A stretch of DNA of 64,000 nucleotides. Source: Desulfoferula sp040751985 (GTDB lineage: Bacteria; Desulfobacterota; Desulfarculia; Desulfarculales; Desulfarculaceae). The notes under the pieces were generated by a model. The model searched no databases, was not told the origin of the DNA, and was given only the letters and a program-made list of their open reading frames with translations. This document shows, piece after piece, positions 15,420 to 24,689 of the stretch. The number at the start of each line of letters is the position of its first letter. The stretch's first letter is position 1. The translations under genes and the position numbers were made by a program. Location of the stretch: contig JBFMFU010000082.1 of NCBI GenBank assembly GCA_040751985.1, positions 13,490-77,489 on the forward strand, written 5' to 3'.

Positions 15420-17230
15420 AAGACGGCGAGCGAGCAGTAAAGCGCCAGCGCGACCTGGAGCACGCGCGGCGGCTGCTGGCCATGGTCAAGCCCTACTGGC
15501 TGCGCCTGGCCGGGGCCATGGCTATGATGCTCCTGGTGGGGGCGGCCACCTCGGCCATGGCCTACCTGGTCAAGCCGGTCATGGACGAGATATTCGTGGC
15601 CCGGGACCAGACCCTCTTGATGCTCATGCCCGCGGCCATCATCGGCCTGTACCTGATCAAGGGCGCCTGCTCCTACGGCCAGACCTACCTGATGCAGTTC
15701 GTGGGCCAGCGCATCGTCACCCAGTTCCGCATCGACCTCTACGCCCACCTGCAGCGCTTGAGCCTGAGCTACTACGACCGCACCCCCACCGGCCAGCTCA
15801 TGAGCCGCATCACCAACGACGTGAACCAGATGCAGGGCGCGGTGAGCAGCGTGGTCACCGGCGTGCTCAAGGACCTGTTCACCATCGTGGGCCTGATGGG
15901 GGTGATCATCTACCGGGACTGGTTCCTGGCCATCTTCGCCCTGGGCGTGTTCCCTCTGTGCGTGATACCCCTGGTCAAGTTCGGCCGGCGGCTGCGCAAG
16001 ATCTCCCACCGCTCCCAGGAGACCATGGCCGACGTGAGCGTGCTGCTGCACGAGACCATCAGCGGCGCGCGCATCGTCAAGGGCTTCTGCCGCGAGGAGC
16101 ACGAGATCACCCGCTTCACCGACGAGGCCTTCCGCCTGTTCCGCCTGCGCATGAAGGACATCTCCACCCGGGCCATGTCCAGCCCCCTGATGGAGTTCCT
16201 GGGCGGCTTGGGCGTGGCGAGCATACTGTTCTACGGCGGCTGGCAGGTGATCCACGGCACCTCCACCCCCGGCACCTTCTTCAGCTTCCTCACCGCCCTG
16301 ATCCTTCTCTACGAGCCGGTGAAGCGGCTGTCCAGCCTGAACAACGACATACAAAATGGCCTGGCGGCGGCCGAGCGGGTGTACCGGGTGCTGGACGAGC
16401 CGGTGGAGATCGCCGAGAAGCCCGGCGCGGTGGAGCTGCCCGCCCTGCAGGGGCAGATACAGTACAAGGACGTGAGCTTCGCCTACCGGCCCGGCGAGTG
16501 GGTGCTGGACAAGGTGAACCTGACCGTGCCCAAGGGCCAGGTGGTGGCCCTGGTGGGCACCAGCGGCGGGGGCAAGACCACCCTGGTCAACCTGCTGCCC
16601 CGCTTCTACGAGGTCACCCGCGGCTCCATTGAGATCGACGGCGTGGACATCCGCCAGGCCACCCTGAGCAGCCTGCGCGGCCAGATCGCCATCGTCACCC
16701 AGCAGATCATCCTGTTCAACGACACCGTGGCCAACAACATCCGCTACGGCCGGCCCGATGCCAGCGAGGAGCAGGTGCAGGCCGCGGCCGAGAGCGCCTT
16801 TGCCAGCGGCTTCATCGCCAAGCTGCCCCAGGGCATGGACACCCTCATCGGCGAGGCCGGGGTGCTGCTCTCCGGCGGCGAGCGCCAACGCCTGTCCATC
16901 GCCCGGGCCCTGCTGGCCGACCGGCCCATCCTGATCCTGGACGAGGCCACCTCCAGCCTGGACACCGAGAGCGAGCTGTACGTGCAGAAGGCCCTGGACA
17001 ACCTCATGGCCGGCCGCACCACCTTCGTCATCGCCCACCGCCTGTCCACGGTGCGCCGGGCCGACCGCATACTGGTGGTGAACAAGGGGCGCATCGTGGA
17101 GGAGGGCCGCCACGAGGAGCTGCTGGCCCTGAACGGTGTCTACCAGCGGCTGCACCGCATGCAGTTCTCCGTGGACCGCGGCCTGGTGGCGGCGCCGCCC
17201 GCGGCCGGCGCGGCCGAGGGGCGGGGGTAG
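15416..17230 (+). CDS. msbA: Lipid A export ABC transporter MsbA
   Basis: Homodimeric flippase moving lipid A-core across the inner membrane. The 604-residue protein has six membrane helices (to about residue 320) and a C-terminal nucleotide-binding domain with Walker A GTSGGGKTT, signature LSGGERQRLSIARAL and Walker B ILILDEATSSLD. GTG start overlapping the lpxB stop, so the lipid A and export genes are probably co-translated. A C-terminal alanine/glycine tail is unremarkable for the GC content. Confidence 0.93.
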   Translation: MKDGERAVKRQRDLEHARRLLAMVKPYWLRLAGAMAMMLLVGAATSAMAYLVKPVMDEIFVARDQTLLMLMPAAIIGLYLIKGACSYGQTYLMQFVGQRIVTQFRIDLYAHLQRLSLSYYDRTPTGQLMSRITNDVNQMQGAVSSVVTGVLKDLFTIVGLMGVIIYRDWFLAIFALGVFPLCVIPLVKFGRRLRKISHRSQETMADVSVLLHETISGARIVKGFCREEHEITRFTDEAFRLFRLRMKDISTRAMSSPLMEFLGGLGVASILFYGGWQVIHGTSTPGTFFSFLTALILLYEPVKRLSSLNNDIQNGLAAAERVYRVLDEPVEIAEKPGAVELPALQGQIQYKDVSFAYRPGEWVLDKVNLTVPKGQVVALVGTSGGGKTTLVNLLPRFYEVTRGSIEIDGVDIRQATLSSLRGQIAIVTQQIILFNDTVANNIRYGRPDASEEQVQAAAESAFASGFIAKLPQGMDTLIGEAGVLLSGGERQRLSIARALLADRPILILDEATSSLDTESELYVQKALDNLMAGRTTFVIAHRLSTVRRADRILVVNKGRIVEEGRHEELLALNGVYQRLHRMQFSVDRGLVAAPPAAGAAEGRG

Positions 17231-17237
17231 GGGAGCT

Positions 17238-17888
17238 GTGAACGGCCGGCCGACATCCGCCGGGCGCCTGCGGGGGCTGGCCTGGTCTCTGGGGGGGCTC
17301 CTGGCCTTGGCGGGGCTGGTGGTGCTGGTCATCTTCCTGGATTGGGACGCGGCCGCGGCGCGGGCGGTGCGCTCCCTGGGCGACAACCCGGTGCTCAAGG
17401 ACTGGGGCACGGCGGCCTACTGGCTGGGCCTGGGCGGGGTGCAGATCGCCTTTTGCGTGCTGCTGGCCCTCATTGGCTGGCTGCGCCGGCGGCCCTCCCT
17501 GCGCCGCCTGGGCTTCTTAGGCCTGGCGGCGGTGGTGGTCTCGGGCCTGGCGACGCAGGTCTTCAAACACTTGGTGGGCCGGCCGCGGCCGCGCCTGCAC
17601 CAGCCCATCTGGCAGGGGCTGATGCCCACCTTTGACAGCGACTGGCACTCCTTCCCCTCGGGCCACGCCGCCACCAGCTTCGCCCTGGCCGCGGTGCTGG
17701 CCTCGCGTTATCCGGACTGGGGCTTCTTGTTCTACGGGCTGGCCGTGTTCGTGGCCTGCGGCCGCCTGCTGAGCGGCTCCCACTATCTGAGCGACACCCT
17801 GGCCGGCGCGGTGCTGGGCCTGATGGTGGGCTGGCTGCTGGCGGCCTGGGACCGCCGGCGCCGGCGCGTTGCGGAGGCGGCGGCATGA
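17238..17888 (+). CDS. PAP2-superfamily membrane phosphatase
   Basis: A 216-residue protein from GTG 17238 (GGGGAG upstream); the frame is open earlier inside msbA but that is a shadow. Membrane helices are visible at about 14-35, 60-80, 92-112, 150-165, 172-190 and 195-210. The three PAP2 motifs are present: KHLVGRPRPR, FPSGHAATS and GSHYLSDTLAGAVLG. The active site would face the periplasm. Between msbA and ArnT-like genes it is a good candidate for a lipid A phosphatase (LpxE-like) or an undecaprenyl-pyrophosphate phosphatase; I cannot separate these. Confidence 0.8.
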   Translation: MNGRPTSAGRLRGLAWSLGGLLALAGLVVLVIFLDWDAAAARAVRSLGDNPVLKDWGTAAYWLGLGGVQIAFCVLLALIGWLRRRPSLRRLGFLGLAAVVVSGLATQVFKHLVGRPRPRLHQPIWQGLMPTFDSDWHSFPSGHAATSFALAAVLASRYPDWGFLFYGLAVFVACGRLLSGSHYLSDTLAGAVLGLMVGWLLAAWDRRRRRVAEAAA

Positions 17889-19663
17889 AGCGGCCGCGGC
17901 CCATCCGGGGGGCTCTGACCCTGCTGCTGGTACTGGCGCTGGTGGGAGCGCTCTTGCTGGCCGGCCTGGGCGACATGGCCCTCACCGACCGCGACGAGGG
18001 CGAGTACGCGGCCAGCGTGGCGGCCATGGTCAAGAGTGGGGATTACATCGTGCCCACCCTCAACGGCCGCCCCTACCTGGAGAAGCCCATCCTCATCTTC
18101 TGGACCATGGCCGGGGCCCAGCGCCTGCTGGGACCGGGCGAGATCGCCGCCCGCCTGCCCTCGGCCCTGGCTGGCTTCCTGCTGGTGCTGGCCGTGGGTC
18201 TGTTCGTCTGGCGCATCTCGGGCCGGCCGGGCCTGGGGGCCGTGGCCGCGGCCTGCCTGGGCCTCTGCCCCCTGTTCCTGCTGGTGGGCCGGGCCTGCCT
18301 GACCGACATGCTGCTGAGCCTGTTCACCACCCTGGCCCTGTTTTGGTTCTTTTGGGCCACGGAAAAGGAGCCGCCGGCCGACCGCGGCTGGTATCTGGCC
18401 GCCTGGGCCGCCCTGGCCCTGGGATTTTTGACCAAGGGGCCGGTGGCCCTGGCCGTGGTGCTGCCCTGCGCCCTGATCTACGCCATCTGGCAGCGGCGGC
18501 TGCTGGCGGTGCTCAAGCGGGGCCAGCTGCTCTGGGGCCTGGTGATCCTGCTGGCGGTGAACCTGCCCTGGTACGGCCTGGTCTGGTACAAGCTGGGCAG
18601 CCAGTTCTGGCAGGCCTTCTTCGTCTCCCAGAACCTGCGCCGCTTCTCCGAGACCCTGCTGGGCCACGGCGGCGGCCTGGCCTATTACCTGCCGGTGCTC
18701 TTGATAGGGGCCTTTCCCTTTGTGGCCGCGGCCCTGCCCGAACTGGGCCGCTCCCTGGCCCAGAACCCCCGCGCCCAGCGCCGGGTGGAGCCCATGGCCC
18801 GCCTGCACCTGTTCTCTGCCCTGGCCCTGCTGTGGACCCTGGTGGTGTTCACCCTGGCCGCCACCAAGCAGATCAACTACATCCTGCCCGGGCTGCCCTT
18901 CCTGGCCATCCTGGCCGGCTGCAGCCTGGATCGCCTGGCCCGGGGCGAGACCGGCGGCCGCCTGGCCCGCAGTATGTTCTGGATCGCCTTGCTGGGCCTG
19001 AGCGCGTTGGTGGCCCTGGCCTTAACCGCCCTGCCGGTGGCGGTGCCCCTGTTCTGGGGCCGGGTGGAGGCCTCGCTGCGCTTCGACTCCAGCGAGTACG
19101 CCCTGCCGTTCTACGGGCCGGTGCTCTTGGGCTGGCCTCTCTTGGCCGCGGCGACGCTGGTGGCGATGTGCCTGCTGTTGATCTGGCTGTACCGCAGCGG
19201 ACGCGACCGGCCGCTGCCCTGGATCATGGGCGCGGGCGCGGCAGTGTTCTGCGCCTTGATCTTCCTGGGCCTGCTGCCCCAGGCCGCGGGCTACATCCAG
19301 GAGCCGGCCAAGCAGATGGCCCTGGAGGTGGCCCAGCGCACCGGCGGCAAGGGCCGGGTGGTCACCTTCGGCCTGTGGAAGCCCAGCCTGATCTTCTACA
19401 GTGGCCGGGAGCTGCCCCGGCTGCGGGTGGACCAGGCCGCGGAGCTGGTGCCGGAGCTGGCCAAGGAGGCGCCCCTGTTCATCATGACTCGGGTGCGGCT
19501 CTTGGAGGCCCTGGACAAGCACCCCGGCTTCAGCGAGCTGAGCCGCTACGGCGGCTATCTGCTGGGGGGCAACCAGGCCGCGCTGCGCCTGTGGCGGGGC
19601 CGGGCCGCCCAGACCGCGCCGTCCGCGGCCCCCCAGGCGCCGGTGACCGGGTCGGGCCTATGA
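17885..19663 (+). CDS. ArnT-like GT39 membrane glycosyltransferase (first copy)
   Basis: A 592-residue multi-spanning protein with the GT39/PMT N-terminus DRDEGEYAASVAAMVKSGDY and PYLEKPILIFW, giving the DE acceptor motif on the first periplasmic loop, about twelve membrane helices and a soluble C-terminal region. Such enzymes transfer a sugar from a polyprenyl phosphate to lipid A or protein in the periplasm. With the ArnC/ArnD-like genes downstream it likely decorates lipid A. It overlaps the second copy by four bases. Which sugar it uses cannot be read directly. Confidence 0.82.
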   Translation: MKRPRPIRGALTLLLVLALVGALLLAGLGDMALTDRDEGEYAASVAAMVKSGDYIVPTLNGRPYLEKPILIFWTMAGAQRLLGPGEIAARLPSALAGFLLVLAVGLFVWRISGRPGLGAVAAACLGLCPLFLLVGRACLTDMLLSLFTTLALFWFFWATEKEPPADRGWYLAAWAALALGFLTKGPVALAVVLPCALIYAIWQRRLLAVLKRGQLLWGLVILLAVNLPWYGLVWYKLGSQFWQAFFVSQNLRRFSETLLGHGGGLAYYLPVLLIGAFPFVAAALPELGRSLAQNPRAQRRVEPMARLHLFSALALLWTLVVFTLAATKQINYILPGLPFLAILAGCSLDRLARGETGGRLARSMFWIALLGLSALVALALTALPVAVPLFWGRVEASLRFDSSEYALPFYGPVLLGWPLLAAATLVAMCLLLIWLYRSGRDRPLPWIMGAGAAVFCALIFLGLLPQAAGYIQEPAKQMALEVAQRTGGKGRVVTFGLWKPSLIFYSGRELPRLRVDQAAELVPELAKEAPLFIMTRVRLLEALDKHPGFSELSRYGGYLLGGNQAALRLWRGRAAQTAPSAAPQAPVTGSGL

Positions 19664-21354
19664 GCGCGGCCGCCCAGCAGCAGCCCCGCCGCCTGTACGT
19701 GCTGCTCCTGCTCGCCCTCTGCGGGGTGCTGTTCTTCTCCCTACTGGGCATGCGCGACCTATGGGAGAGCGACGAGGCCCGCTACGCCGAGATCAGCCGG
19801 GAGATGGCCGCCTCGGGCAGCCTGCAGCACTGGATCATCCCGCGCCTGAACTACGTCACCTACCTGGAGAAGCCGCCCCTGAGCTACTGGCTGACCGCCC
19901 TGAGCTTCAAGGCCTTCGGGGTGTCGGTCGGGGCCGCCCGTCTGGTGCCGGCGGTGTTCGGCACCCTCACGGTGCTGCTCACCTTCCTGCTGGGCACCTC
20001 GCTCTGGGGGCAGGAGCGGGCCGGTTTCTGGTCGGCGGTGGTGCTGGCCACCTCGCTGATGTTCTTTGCCCTCAGCCGGGTGATCCTGGTGGACATGGTG
20101 CTGTGCTGCGGCATTGTGCTGGCCATATACGGGGCCTGGAGCCTGCGCGGCGGCCGCGGCTGGGGTCTGTACGCCTTCTGGCTGGGCTGCGCCATGGGCT
20201 TTTTGACCAAGGGCGTGCTGGGACCGGGCCTGGTCGGGCTGGTCGTGGGCGTCTTTGCGGCCCTGGCCGGCGAGTGGCGCCTGATCCGGCAGCTGCTCAA
20301 CTGGCGGGGGCCGGCATTGTTCGTGGTCCTGGTGGCGCCCTGGCTGGTGGCCGCGGCCTGGAGCCAGGAGGGCTTTTGGGGCTACTTCTTCTGGGACCAG
20401 CAGGTGGGCCGGCTGCTGAGCAACCGCCACCAGCGCTACCAGCCGTTTTATTACTACTTCTTTCTGCTGCCCGGAGCCTTCTTCCCCTGGATCGCGCTCT
20501 TGCCCTGGGCCGTGGGCCGCACCTTCCCCGGCCGGCAGCGGCAGTCCCCGGAGGCCCGGCCCTGGCTGCTGGCCGCGGTCTGGTTCGTGGCCCTGTTCGT
20601 GTTCCTGAGCCTGTCCAGCTCCAAGATGATGCACTACACCCTGCCCATGCTGCCGCCCCTGGCCCTGCTCTTGGGCCGGCCCCTGGCCGGGGTGATGAGC
20701 TGGCAGCCGGGCGAGGTGTCGCCCCTGGGCCTGCGGGCCAGCCTGGTGGCCCTGGCCGGCCTGAGCCTGGTGGCCGGCCTGGCCCTGCTGTTGGTGCCGG
20801 CCCTGAACCGGGACATCGGCTACGGCCACGGCGGGGCCCTGTTGTTCTGGGGGCCGCTGTTTTTGAGCGCCCTGGGCCTGGGAGTGTACCTGGTGCGGGG
20901 CCGGGCCTGGGCCGCGGCCGGCGCGCCCCTGGCGGTGTTCGGGCTGTTGGTGATCGGGGCCGGCCTGGCCACGCCCACCCTGGACCAGTACCGCTCGGTG
21001 GCCGGCCTGCTGCGGCCGGTGCAGGCCGAGCTGAAGCGCGAGGACGTGCTGGCCACCCTGGGCGACTACTGGCACGGCGCGGCGTTCTACGGCCGGCGGC
21101 GGGTGGTGGTGGTGAACAACTGGGGCGAGCTGGAGTTCGGCCGCCGCCTGGCCCAGGACCGCGCCGCCTGGTTCCTCAAGGACGACGCGGCCTTGCTCAA
21201 GCTGATGGAGGGCCGGCGCCGGGTGCTGGTCCTGGCCGAGACCCCACGTTTTCTCAAGTTCAAGCGCTGGGCCCAGGACAAGCACGGCCTGCCCATGCTG
21301 GCCTGGGTGCAGGTGGGTGACAAGACCCTGTTCAGCAACCGCGCCCGCAACTGA
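19660..21354 (+). CDS. ArnT-like GT39 membrane glycosyltransferase (second copy)
   Basis: A 564-residue paralogue starting at the ATG overlapping the first copy. It has WESDEARYAEISREM (acceptor DE motif), NYVTYLEKPPLSYW and SSKMMHYTLPMLPPLALLLG, closely resembling ArnT. Two different transferases in tandem could modify two lipid A phosphates, or use two different polyprenyl-linked sugars. An AT-rich gap of 139 bases follows, with a possible new promoter. Confidence 0.85.
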   Translation: MSAAAQQQPRRLYVLLLLALCGVLFFSLLGMRDLWESDEARYAEISREMAASGSLQHWIIPRLNYVTYLEKPPLSYWLTALSFKAFGVSVGAARLVPAVFGTLTVLLTFLLGTSLWGQERAGFWSAVVLATSLMFFALSRVILVDMVLCCGIVLAIYGAWSLRGGRGWGLYAFWLGCAMGFLTKGVLGPGLVGLVVGVFAALAGEWRLIRQLLNWRGPALFVVLVAPWLVAAAWSQEGFWGYFFWDQQVGRLLSNRHQRYQPFYYYFFLLPGAFFPWIALLPWAVGRTFPGRQRQSPEARPWLLAAVWFVALFVFLSLSSSKMMHYTLPMLPPLALLLGRPLAGVMSWQPGEVSPLGLRASLVALAGLSLVAGLALLLVPALNRDIGYGHGGALLFWGPLFLSALGLGVYLVRGRAWAAAGAPLAVFGLLVIGAGLATPTLDQYRSVAGLLRPVQAELKREDVLATLGDYWHGAAFYGRRRVVVVNNWGELEFGRRLAQDRAAWFLKDDAALLKLMEGRRRVLVLAETPRFLKFKRWAQDKHGLPMLAWVQVGDKTLFSNRARN

Positions 21355-21416
21355 AGCCTAGGCCTATAAAAAATGCCCCCCGCGGGCGGCCGATACTGCT
21401 AAGACCCCGCCCCAGC

Positions 21417-21447
21417 TTGATTTTTTCCCATTGACCTGCCATATTAT
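21417..21447 (+). promoter_or_regulatory. Possible promoter before the ArnC-like gene
   Basis: TTGATT (21417-21422) and TATTAT (21442-21447) with a 19-base spacer, or CATATT at 17. It lies in one of the few AT-rich gaps of the cluster. Confidence 0.35.
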
Positions 21448-21493
21448 ACCCGCCGCGGCCAAAAAGCCGCCGGCCCGCCATCCGGAGGAGCCC

Positions 21494-22453
21494 ATGGGCC
21501 AGCCTCAGAGCAATGACCAGCCCTATCTGTCGGTGGTTATCCCGGTTTTCAATGAGGAGGAGAACCTGGAGCGGCTGCAGGAGCGCCTGGTGGCGTCCCT
21601 GGACGGGGCCGGCCTCTCCTGGGAGGTGATCTACGTGGACGACGGCTCCCGGGACCGCTCCTGGGAGATACTCTGCCGGCTGCAAGAGGCCGACCCCCGG
21701 GTGCGGCTGGTGCGCTTCAACCGCAACTACGGCCAGCACATGGCCATCTTCGCCGGCTTCGAGCGGGTGCGCGGCCAGGCCGTGGCCACCCTGGACGCGG
21801 ACCTGCAGAACCCGCCCGAGGAGCTGCCCCGGCTGCTGGCCAAGCTGGAAGAGGGCTATGACGTGGTCAGCGGCTGGCGCCAGAATCGCCAGGACTCGCT
21901 GCTGCGCAAGATACCCACCTGGATCGTGGCCCGGCTCACCAGCCGGGTGGTGGGCGTGTCCATGAGGGACTACGGCTCCATGCTGCGCATCTACCGCCGG
22001 CCGGTGGTGGAGGCCATGAACGCCTCCTCGGAGACTTCTTCCTACATCCCGGCCCTGGCCAACATCTTCGCCGGCCGGGTGGCCGAGATACCCGTGCAGC
22101 ACTCCCAGCGCAGCGGCGGGGCCTCCAAATACAGCCTGCTCAAGCTCTTAAAGCTCAACTTCGACCTGATGACCGGCTTCTCGGTGCTGCCCATCCAACT
22201 GGTCAGCCTGCTGGGCGTTCTGGTGGCCCTGGTGGGCCTGGCCTTCGGCGTGTTCTTGTTCGTGCGCCGCCTGATCGTGGGCCCGGAGGTGGAGGGGGTG
22301 TTCACCCTGTTCGCCATCCTGTTCGTGTTCGTGGGCCTGCAGATCCTGGGCGTGGGGCTCATGGGCGAGTACCTGGGCCGCATCTACCGCGAGGTCCGCC
22401 GCCGGCCCCGCTTCATGGTCTCCGAAACCAGAGAAAACGACCCTCAGTCCTGA
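21494..22453 (+). CDS. ArnC-like GT2 polyprenyl-phosphate glycosyltransferase
   Basis: A 319-residue protein; start at ATG 21494 after GGAGGAG. The N-terminal GT-A domain has VVIPVFNEEENL, YVDDGSRDRS and the DADLQNPPEELP metal-binding segment; two C-terminal membrane helices lie at about 235-260 and 275-300. This is the ArnC/GtrB/DPM1 family, which loads a sugar from a nucleotide onto undecaprenyl phosphate on the cytoplasmic face. The deacylase gene starts two bases after the stop, as with arnC-arnD or flmF2-naxD pairs. Confidence 0.88.
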   Translation: MGQPQSNDQPYLSVVIPVFNEEENLERLQERLVASLDGAGLSWEVIYVDDGSRDRSWEILCRLQEADPRVRLVRFNRNYGQHMAIFAGFERVRGQAVATLDADLQNPPEELPRLLAKLEEGYDVVSGWRQNRQDSLLRKIPTWIVARLTSRVVGVSMRDYGSMLRIYRRPVVEAMNASSETSSYIPALANIFAGRVAEIPVQHSQRSGGASKYSLLKLLKLNFDLMTGFSVLPIQLVSLLGVLVALVGLAFGVFLFVRRLIVGPEVEGVFTLFAILFVFVGLQILGVGLMGEYLGRIYREVRRRPRFMVSETRENDPQS

Positions 22454-22455
22454 TC

Positions 22456-23403
22456 ATGTCCGTACCAGCCAGCCAGACGCCCCGCCGCACCAGCCTGGTG
22501 CTGAAGGTGGACGTGGACACCAAGGTGGGCCTGGTGCAGGGCGTGCCCTGCCTGGCCGAGATGTTCGGCCGCCTGGGGGTCAAGGCCTCGTTCTTCATCG
22601 CCATGGGGCCGGACCACTCGGGCTGGGCCCTGGCCCGGTTGCGCAAGCCGGGCTTTTTGCGAAAGCAGATGCGCTCGGGCGCGGCCGGGGCCTATGGCCT
22701 GCGCACCATGCTCTACGGCCTGCTCTTGCCCGGTCCCATCATCGCGGCCTCGGCGCCGGAGGTGCTAAAGAATCTGCGCGCCCAGGGCCACGAGGTGGGG
22801 CTGCACGGCTGGGACCACGTGTTCTGGCACGACCGCCTGCGCACCCTGGAGCCGGTCCGGGTGCGGGCCCAGTTGGGCCGGGCCTGGCGCCTGTACAAGG
22901 AGATCATGGGCGAGGCCCCGGCCAGCTTCGCCTCGCCGGGCTGGCAGATCACCGACGATGCGCTTTTAGCCCTGGTGGAGATGGGCATCAGCCACATCTC
23001 CTGCACCCGCGGCCGGGGGCCGTTCCGGCCCCTGGCGGCCGGCCGGGCCCTGCCCATCGTGGAGCTGCCCACCACCCTGCCCACCCTGGACGAGGTGCTG
23101 GGCCGGGGCGGCACCACGCTGGCCAACGCCGCCGAGCGCCTGGCCGCCCTGGTGCAGCCGGGGCGGCTGAACGTCTACACCCTGCACGGCGAGGTGGAGG
23201 GCCGGGCCCAGGCCCCGGTGCTGGATGAGTTCATCGGCCGCCTGCAGGAGCAGGGGGTGCGCTTCCTGCGCCTGGTGGAGGCCGCGGCAGAGGCGGCCGC
23301 GGCCGGCCTGCCCGGCGAGGCCATCGCCTGGGCCGAGGTGCCGGGCCGGGCCGGCGAGGTGGCCTGGCAGGCCTCGGCCCGGCCGGCCGGAGGCGCGGCG
23401 TGA
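22456..23403 (+). CDS. ArnD/NaxD-like polysaccharide deacetylase-family deformylase or deacetylase
   Basis: A 315-residue protein with the metal-binding DVDTKVG near residue 20, FFIAMGPDHSGW, HEVGLHGWDHVFWHD and LPTTLPTLDEVLGR segments in the same order as ArnD. ArnD removes a formyl group from undecaprenyl-phospho-Ara4FN; the related NaxD removes acetyl from undecaprenyl-phospho-GalNAc. Because no arnA or arnB gene is in the cluster, the NaxD type reaction (HexNAc to hexosamine) is the better guess. Ends overlapping waaA. Confidence 0.85.
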   Translation: MSVPASQTPRRTSLVLKVDVDTKVGLVQGVPCLAEMFGRLGVKASFFIAMGPDHSGWALARLRKPGFLRKQMRSGAAGAYGLRTMLYGLLLPGPIIAASAPEVLKNLRAQGHEVGLHGWDHVFWHDRLRTLEPVRVRAQLGRAWRLYKEIMGEAPASFASPGWQITDDALLALVEMGISHISCTRGRGPFRPLAAGRALPIVELPTTLPTLDEVLGRGGTTLANAAERLAALVQPGRLNVYTLHGEVEGRAQAPVLDEFIGRLQEQGVRFLRLVEAAAEAAAAGLPGEAIAWAEVPGRAGEVAWQASARPAGGAA

Positions 23404-24689
23404 TACAGGCGGCCTACAGCCTGGCCCTGGGCCTGGGCGTGGTGCTGGCCGCGCCGGTCTTGGCCGCCCGCCTGCTCAACCCGGCCCTGCGGCCGGCGGC
23501 CCTGGCCAGGGTGGGGCTGGGCGGCCTGGCCCTGCCGCCGGAGGCCGCCGCCGGCGGCATCTGGCTGCACGCCCTGAGCGTGGGCGAGTTCGTCTCGGCC
23601 CTGCCGCTGCTGGCGGCCCTGAAGAAACACTTTGCGGAACGTCCCCTGGCCGTTTCCCTGGGCACGGCCCAGGGCCTGGCCGTGGCTCGGGAGCGCCTGG
23701 CCGGCCTGGGCATCCAGCCCTTCATCCGGCCCCTGGAGGTGCCCTGGGCCCTGGGCCGGGTGCTGGAGCGGCTGCGGCCGGCCCTGGCCATCCTGGTGGA
23801 GGGCGACATCTGGCCCGGCTGGCAGATGGCCCTGGGCCAGCGCGGGGTGCCGCGGCTCTTGGTCAACGGCCGGGTGAGCCCGCGCACCTTTGCCCGCTAC
23901 CAGCGCCTGGCGCCCCTGGCCAGGGGCATGCTGGCCGGCTTCGACCAGATCCTGGTGCAGACCCGCACCGACGAGAAGCGGCTGCTGGCCGTGGGCGTGG
24001 CGGCCGACCGGCTGCGGGTAGCCGGCAACCTCAAGTTCGACAGCGCGCCGGCCCGCCTGGACCAGGCCGCCAAAGAGCGCCTGGCCGCAGAGCTGGGCCT
24101 GGCCGGCCGGCCGGTGCTGGTGGCCGGCTCCACCCATCCCGGCGAGGAGGAGCCCTGCCTGGCGGCCTACGCTGGCCTCTGTGGCCAGCACCTAGGCCTG
24201 GCATTGCTCCTGGCCCCGCGCCAGGTGGAGCGCGGCCCGGCCCTGCTGCGCCTGGCCCAGCAGCGGGGCCTTAGCGCCGCGCTGCTCTCGGCTGGGGCGC
24301 CGCCGCCGGGGGTGCAGGTGGTGGTGCTGGACGTGCTGGGCCGGCTGGCCGGGGCCTACGCCCTGGCCAGCGCCGCCTTTGTGGGCGGCTCGCTGGTGTC
24401 CGTGGGCGGGCACAACCTGCTGGAGCCGGCGGCCCAGGGCGTGCCAATGGTGTTTGGGCCGCGCACCCACAACTTCTTGGAGATGGCCCAGGGCCTGGAG
24501 GAGTGCGGCGGCGGCCAGCGCATCGCGGGCGGCGCGGAGTTGGCCACGGCCTGGGGCCGCCTCTTGGCCGAGCCGGCCACGGCCCAGGCCATGGGCGCGG
24601 CGGCACTGCAGTTCGTGGCCAGCCATCGGGGCGCGGTGCAGCGGGCGGTGGAGGCCGCGGCCGTGCTCCTGGAGGGCGGCCGTGCCTAG
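23400..24689 (+). CDS. waaA: 3-deoxy-D-manno-octulosonic acid transferase
   Basis: Adds Kdo to lipid IVA, the first inner-core step. The 429-residue GT30 protein has an N-terminal membrane anchor, IWLHALSVGEF, LVEGDIWPGW, NGRVSPRTF and the C-terminal GGSLVSVGGHNLLEPAAQG segment with the sugar-nucleotide-binding glutamate. GTG start overlapping the previous stop. It overlaps lpxK by eight bases. Confidence 0.92.
   Translation: MIQAAYSLALGLGVVLAAPVLAARLLNPALRPAALARVGLGGLALPPEAAAGGIWLHALSVGEFVSALPLLAALKKHFAERPLAVSLGTAQGLAVARERLAGLGIQPFIRPLEVPWALGRVLERLRPALAILVEGDIWPGWQMALGQRGVPRLLVNGRVSPRTFARYQRLAPLARGMLAGFDQILVQTRTDEKRLLAVGVAADRLRVAGNLKFDSAPARLDQAAKERLAAELGLAGRPVLVAGSTHPGEEEPCLAAYAGLCGQHLGLALLLAPRQVERGPALLRLAQQRGLSAALLSAGAPPPGVQVVVLDVLGRLAGAYALASAAFVGGSLVSVGGHNLLEPAAQGVPMVFGPRTHNFLEMAQGLEECGGGQRIAGGAELATAWGRLLAEPATAQAMGAAALQFVASHRGAVQRAVEAAAVLLEGGRA

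Noticed and set aside
15341..17410. 689-codon minus-strand open frame opposite msbA
   Set aside because: Low-complexity His/Gln/Gly-rich shadow of msbA.
17869..19659. Uninterrupted reading frame running into the second ArnT-like gene from 17869, suggesting a 1161-residue fusion
   Set aside because: The upstream 597 codons are a shadow frame of the first ArnT-like gene (Pro/Gly/Ala-rich, no domain); the real start overlaps at ATG 19660.
23225..24274. Arg/Pro-rich 349-codon frame over waaA
   Set aside because: Shadow of waaA in another frame.
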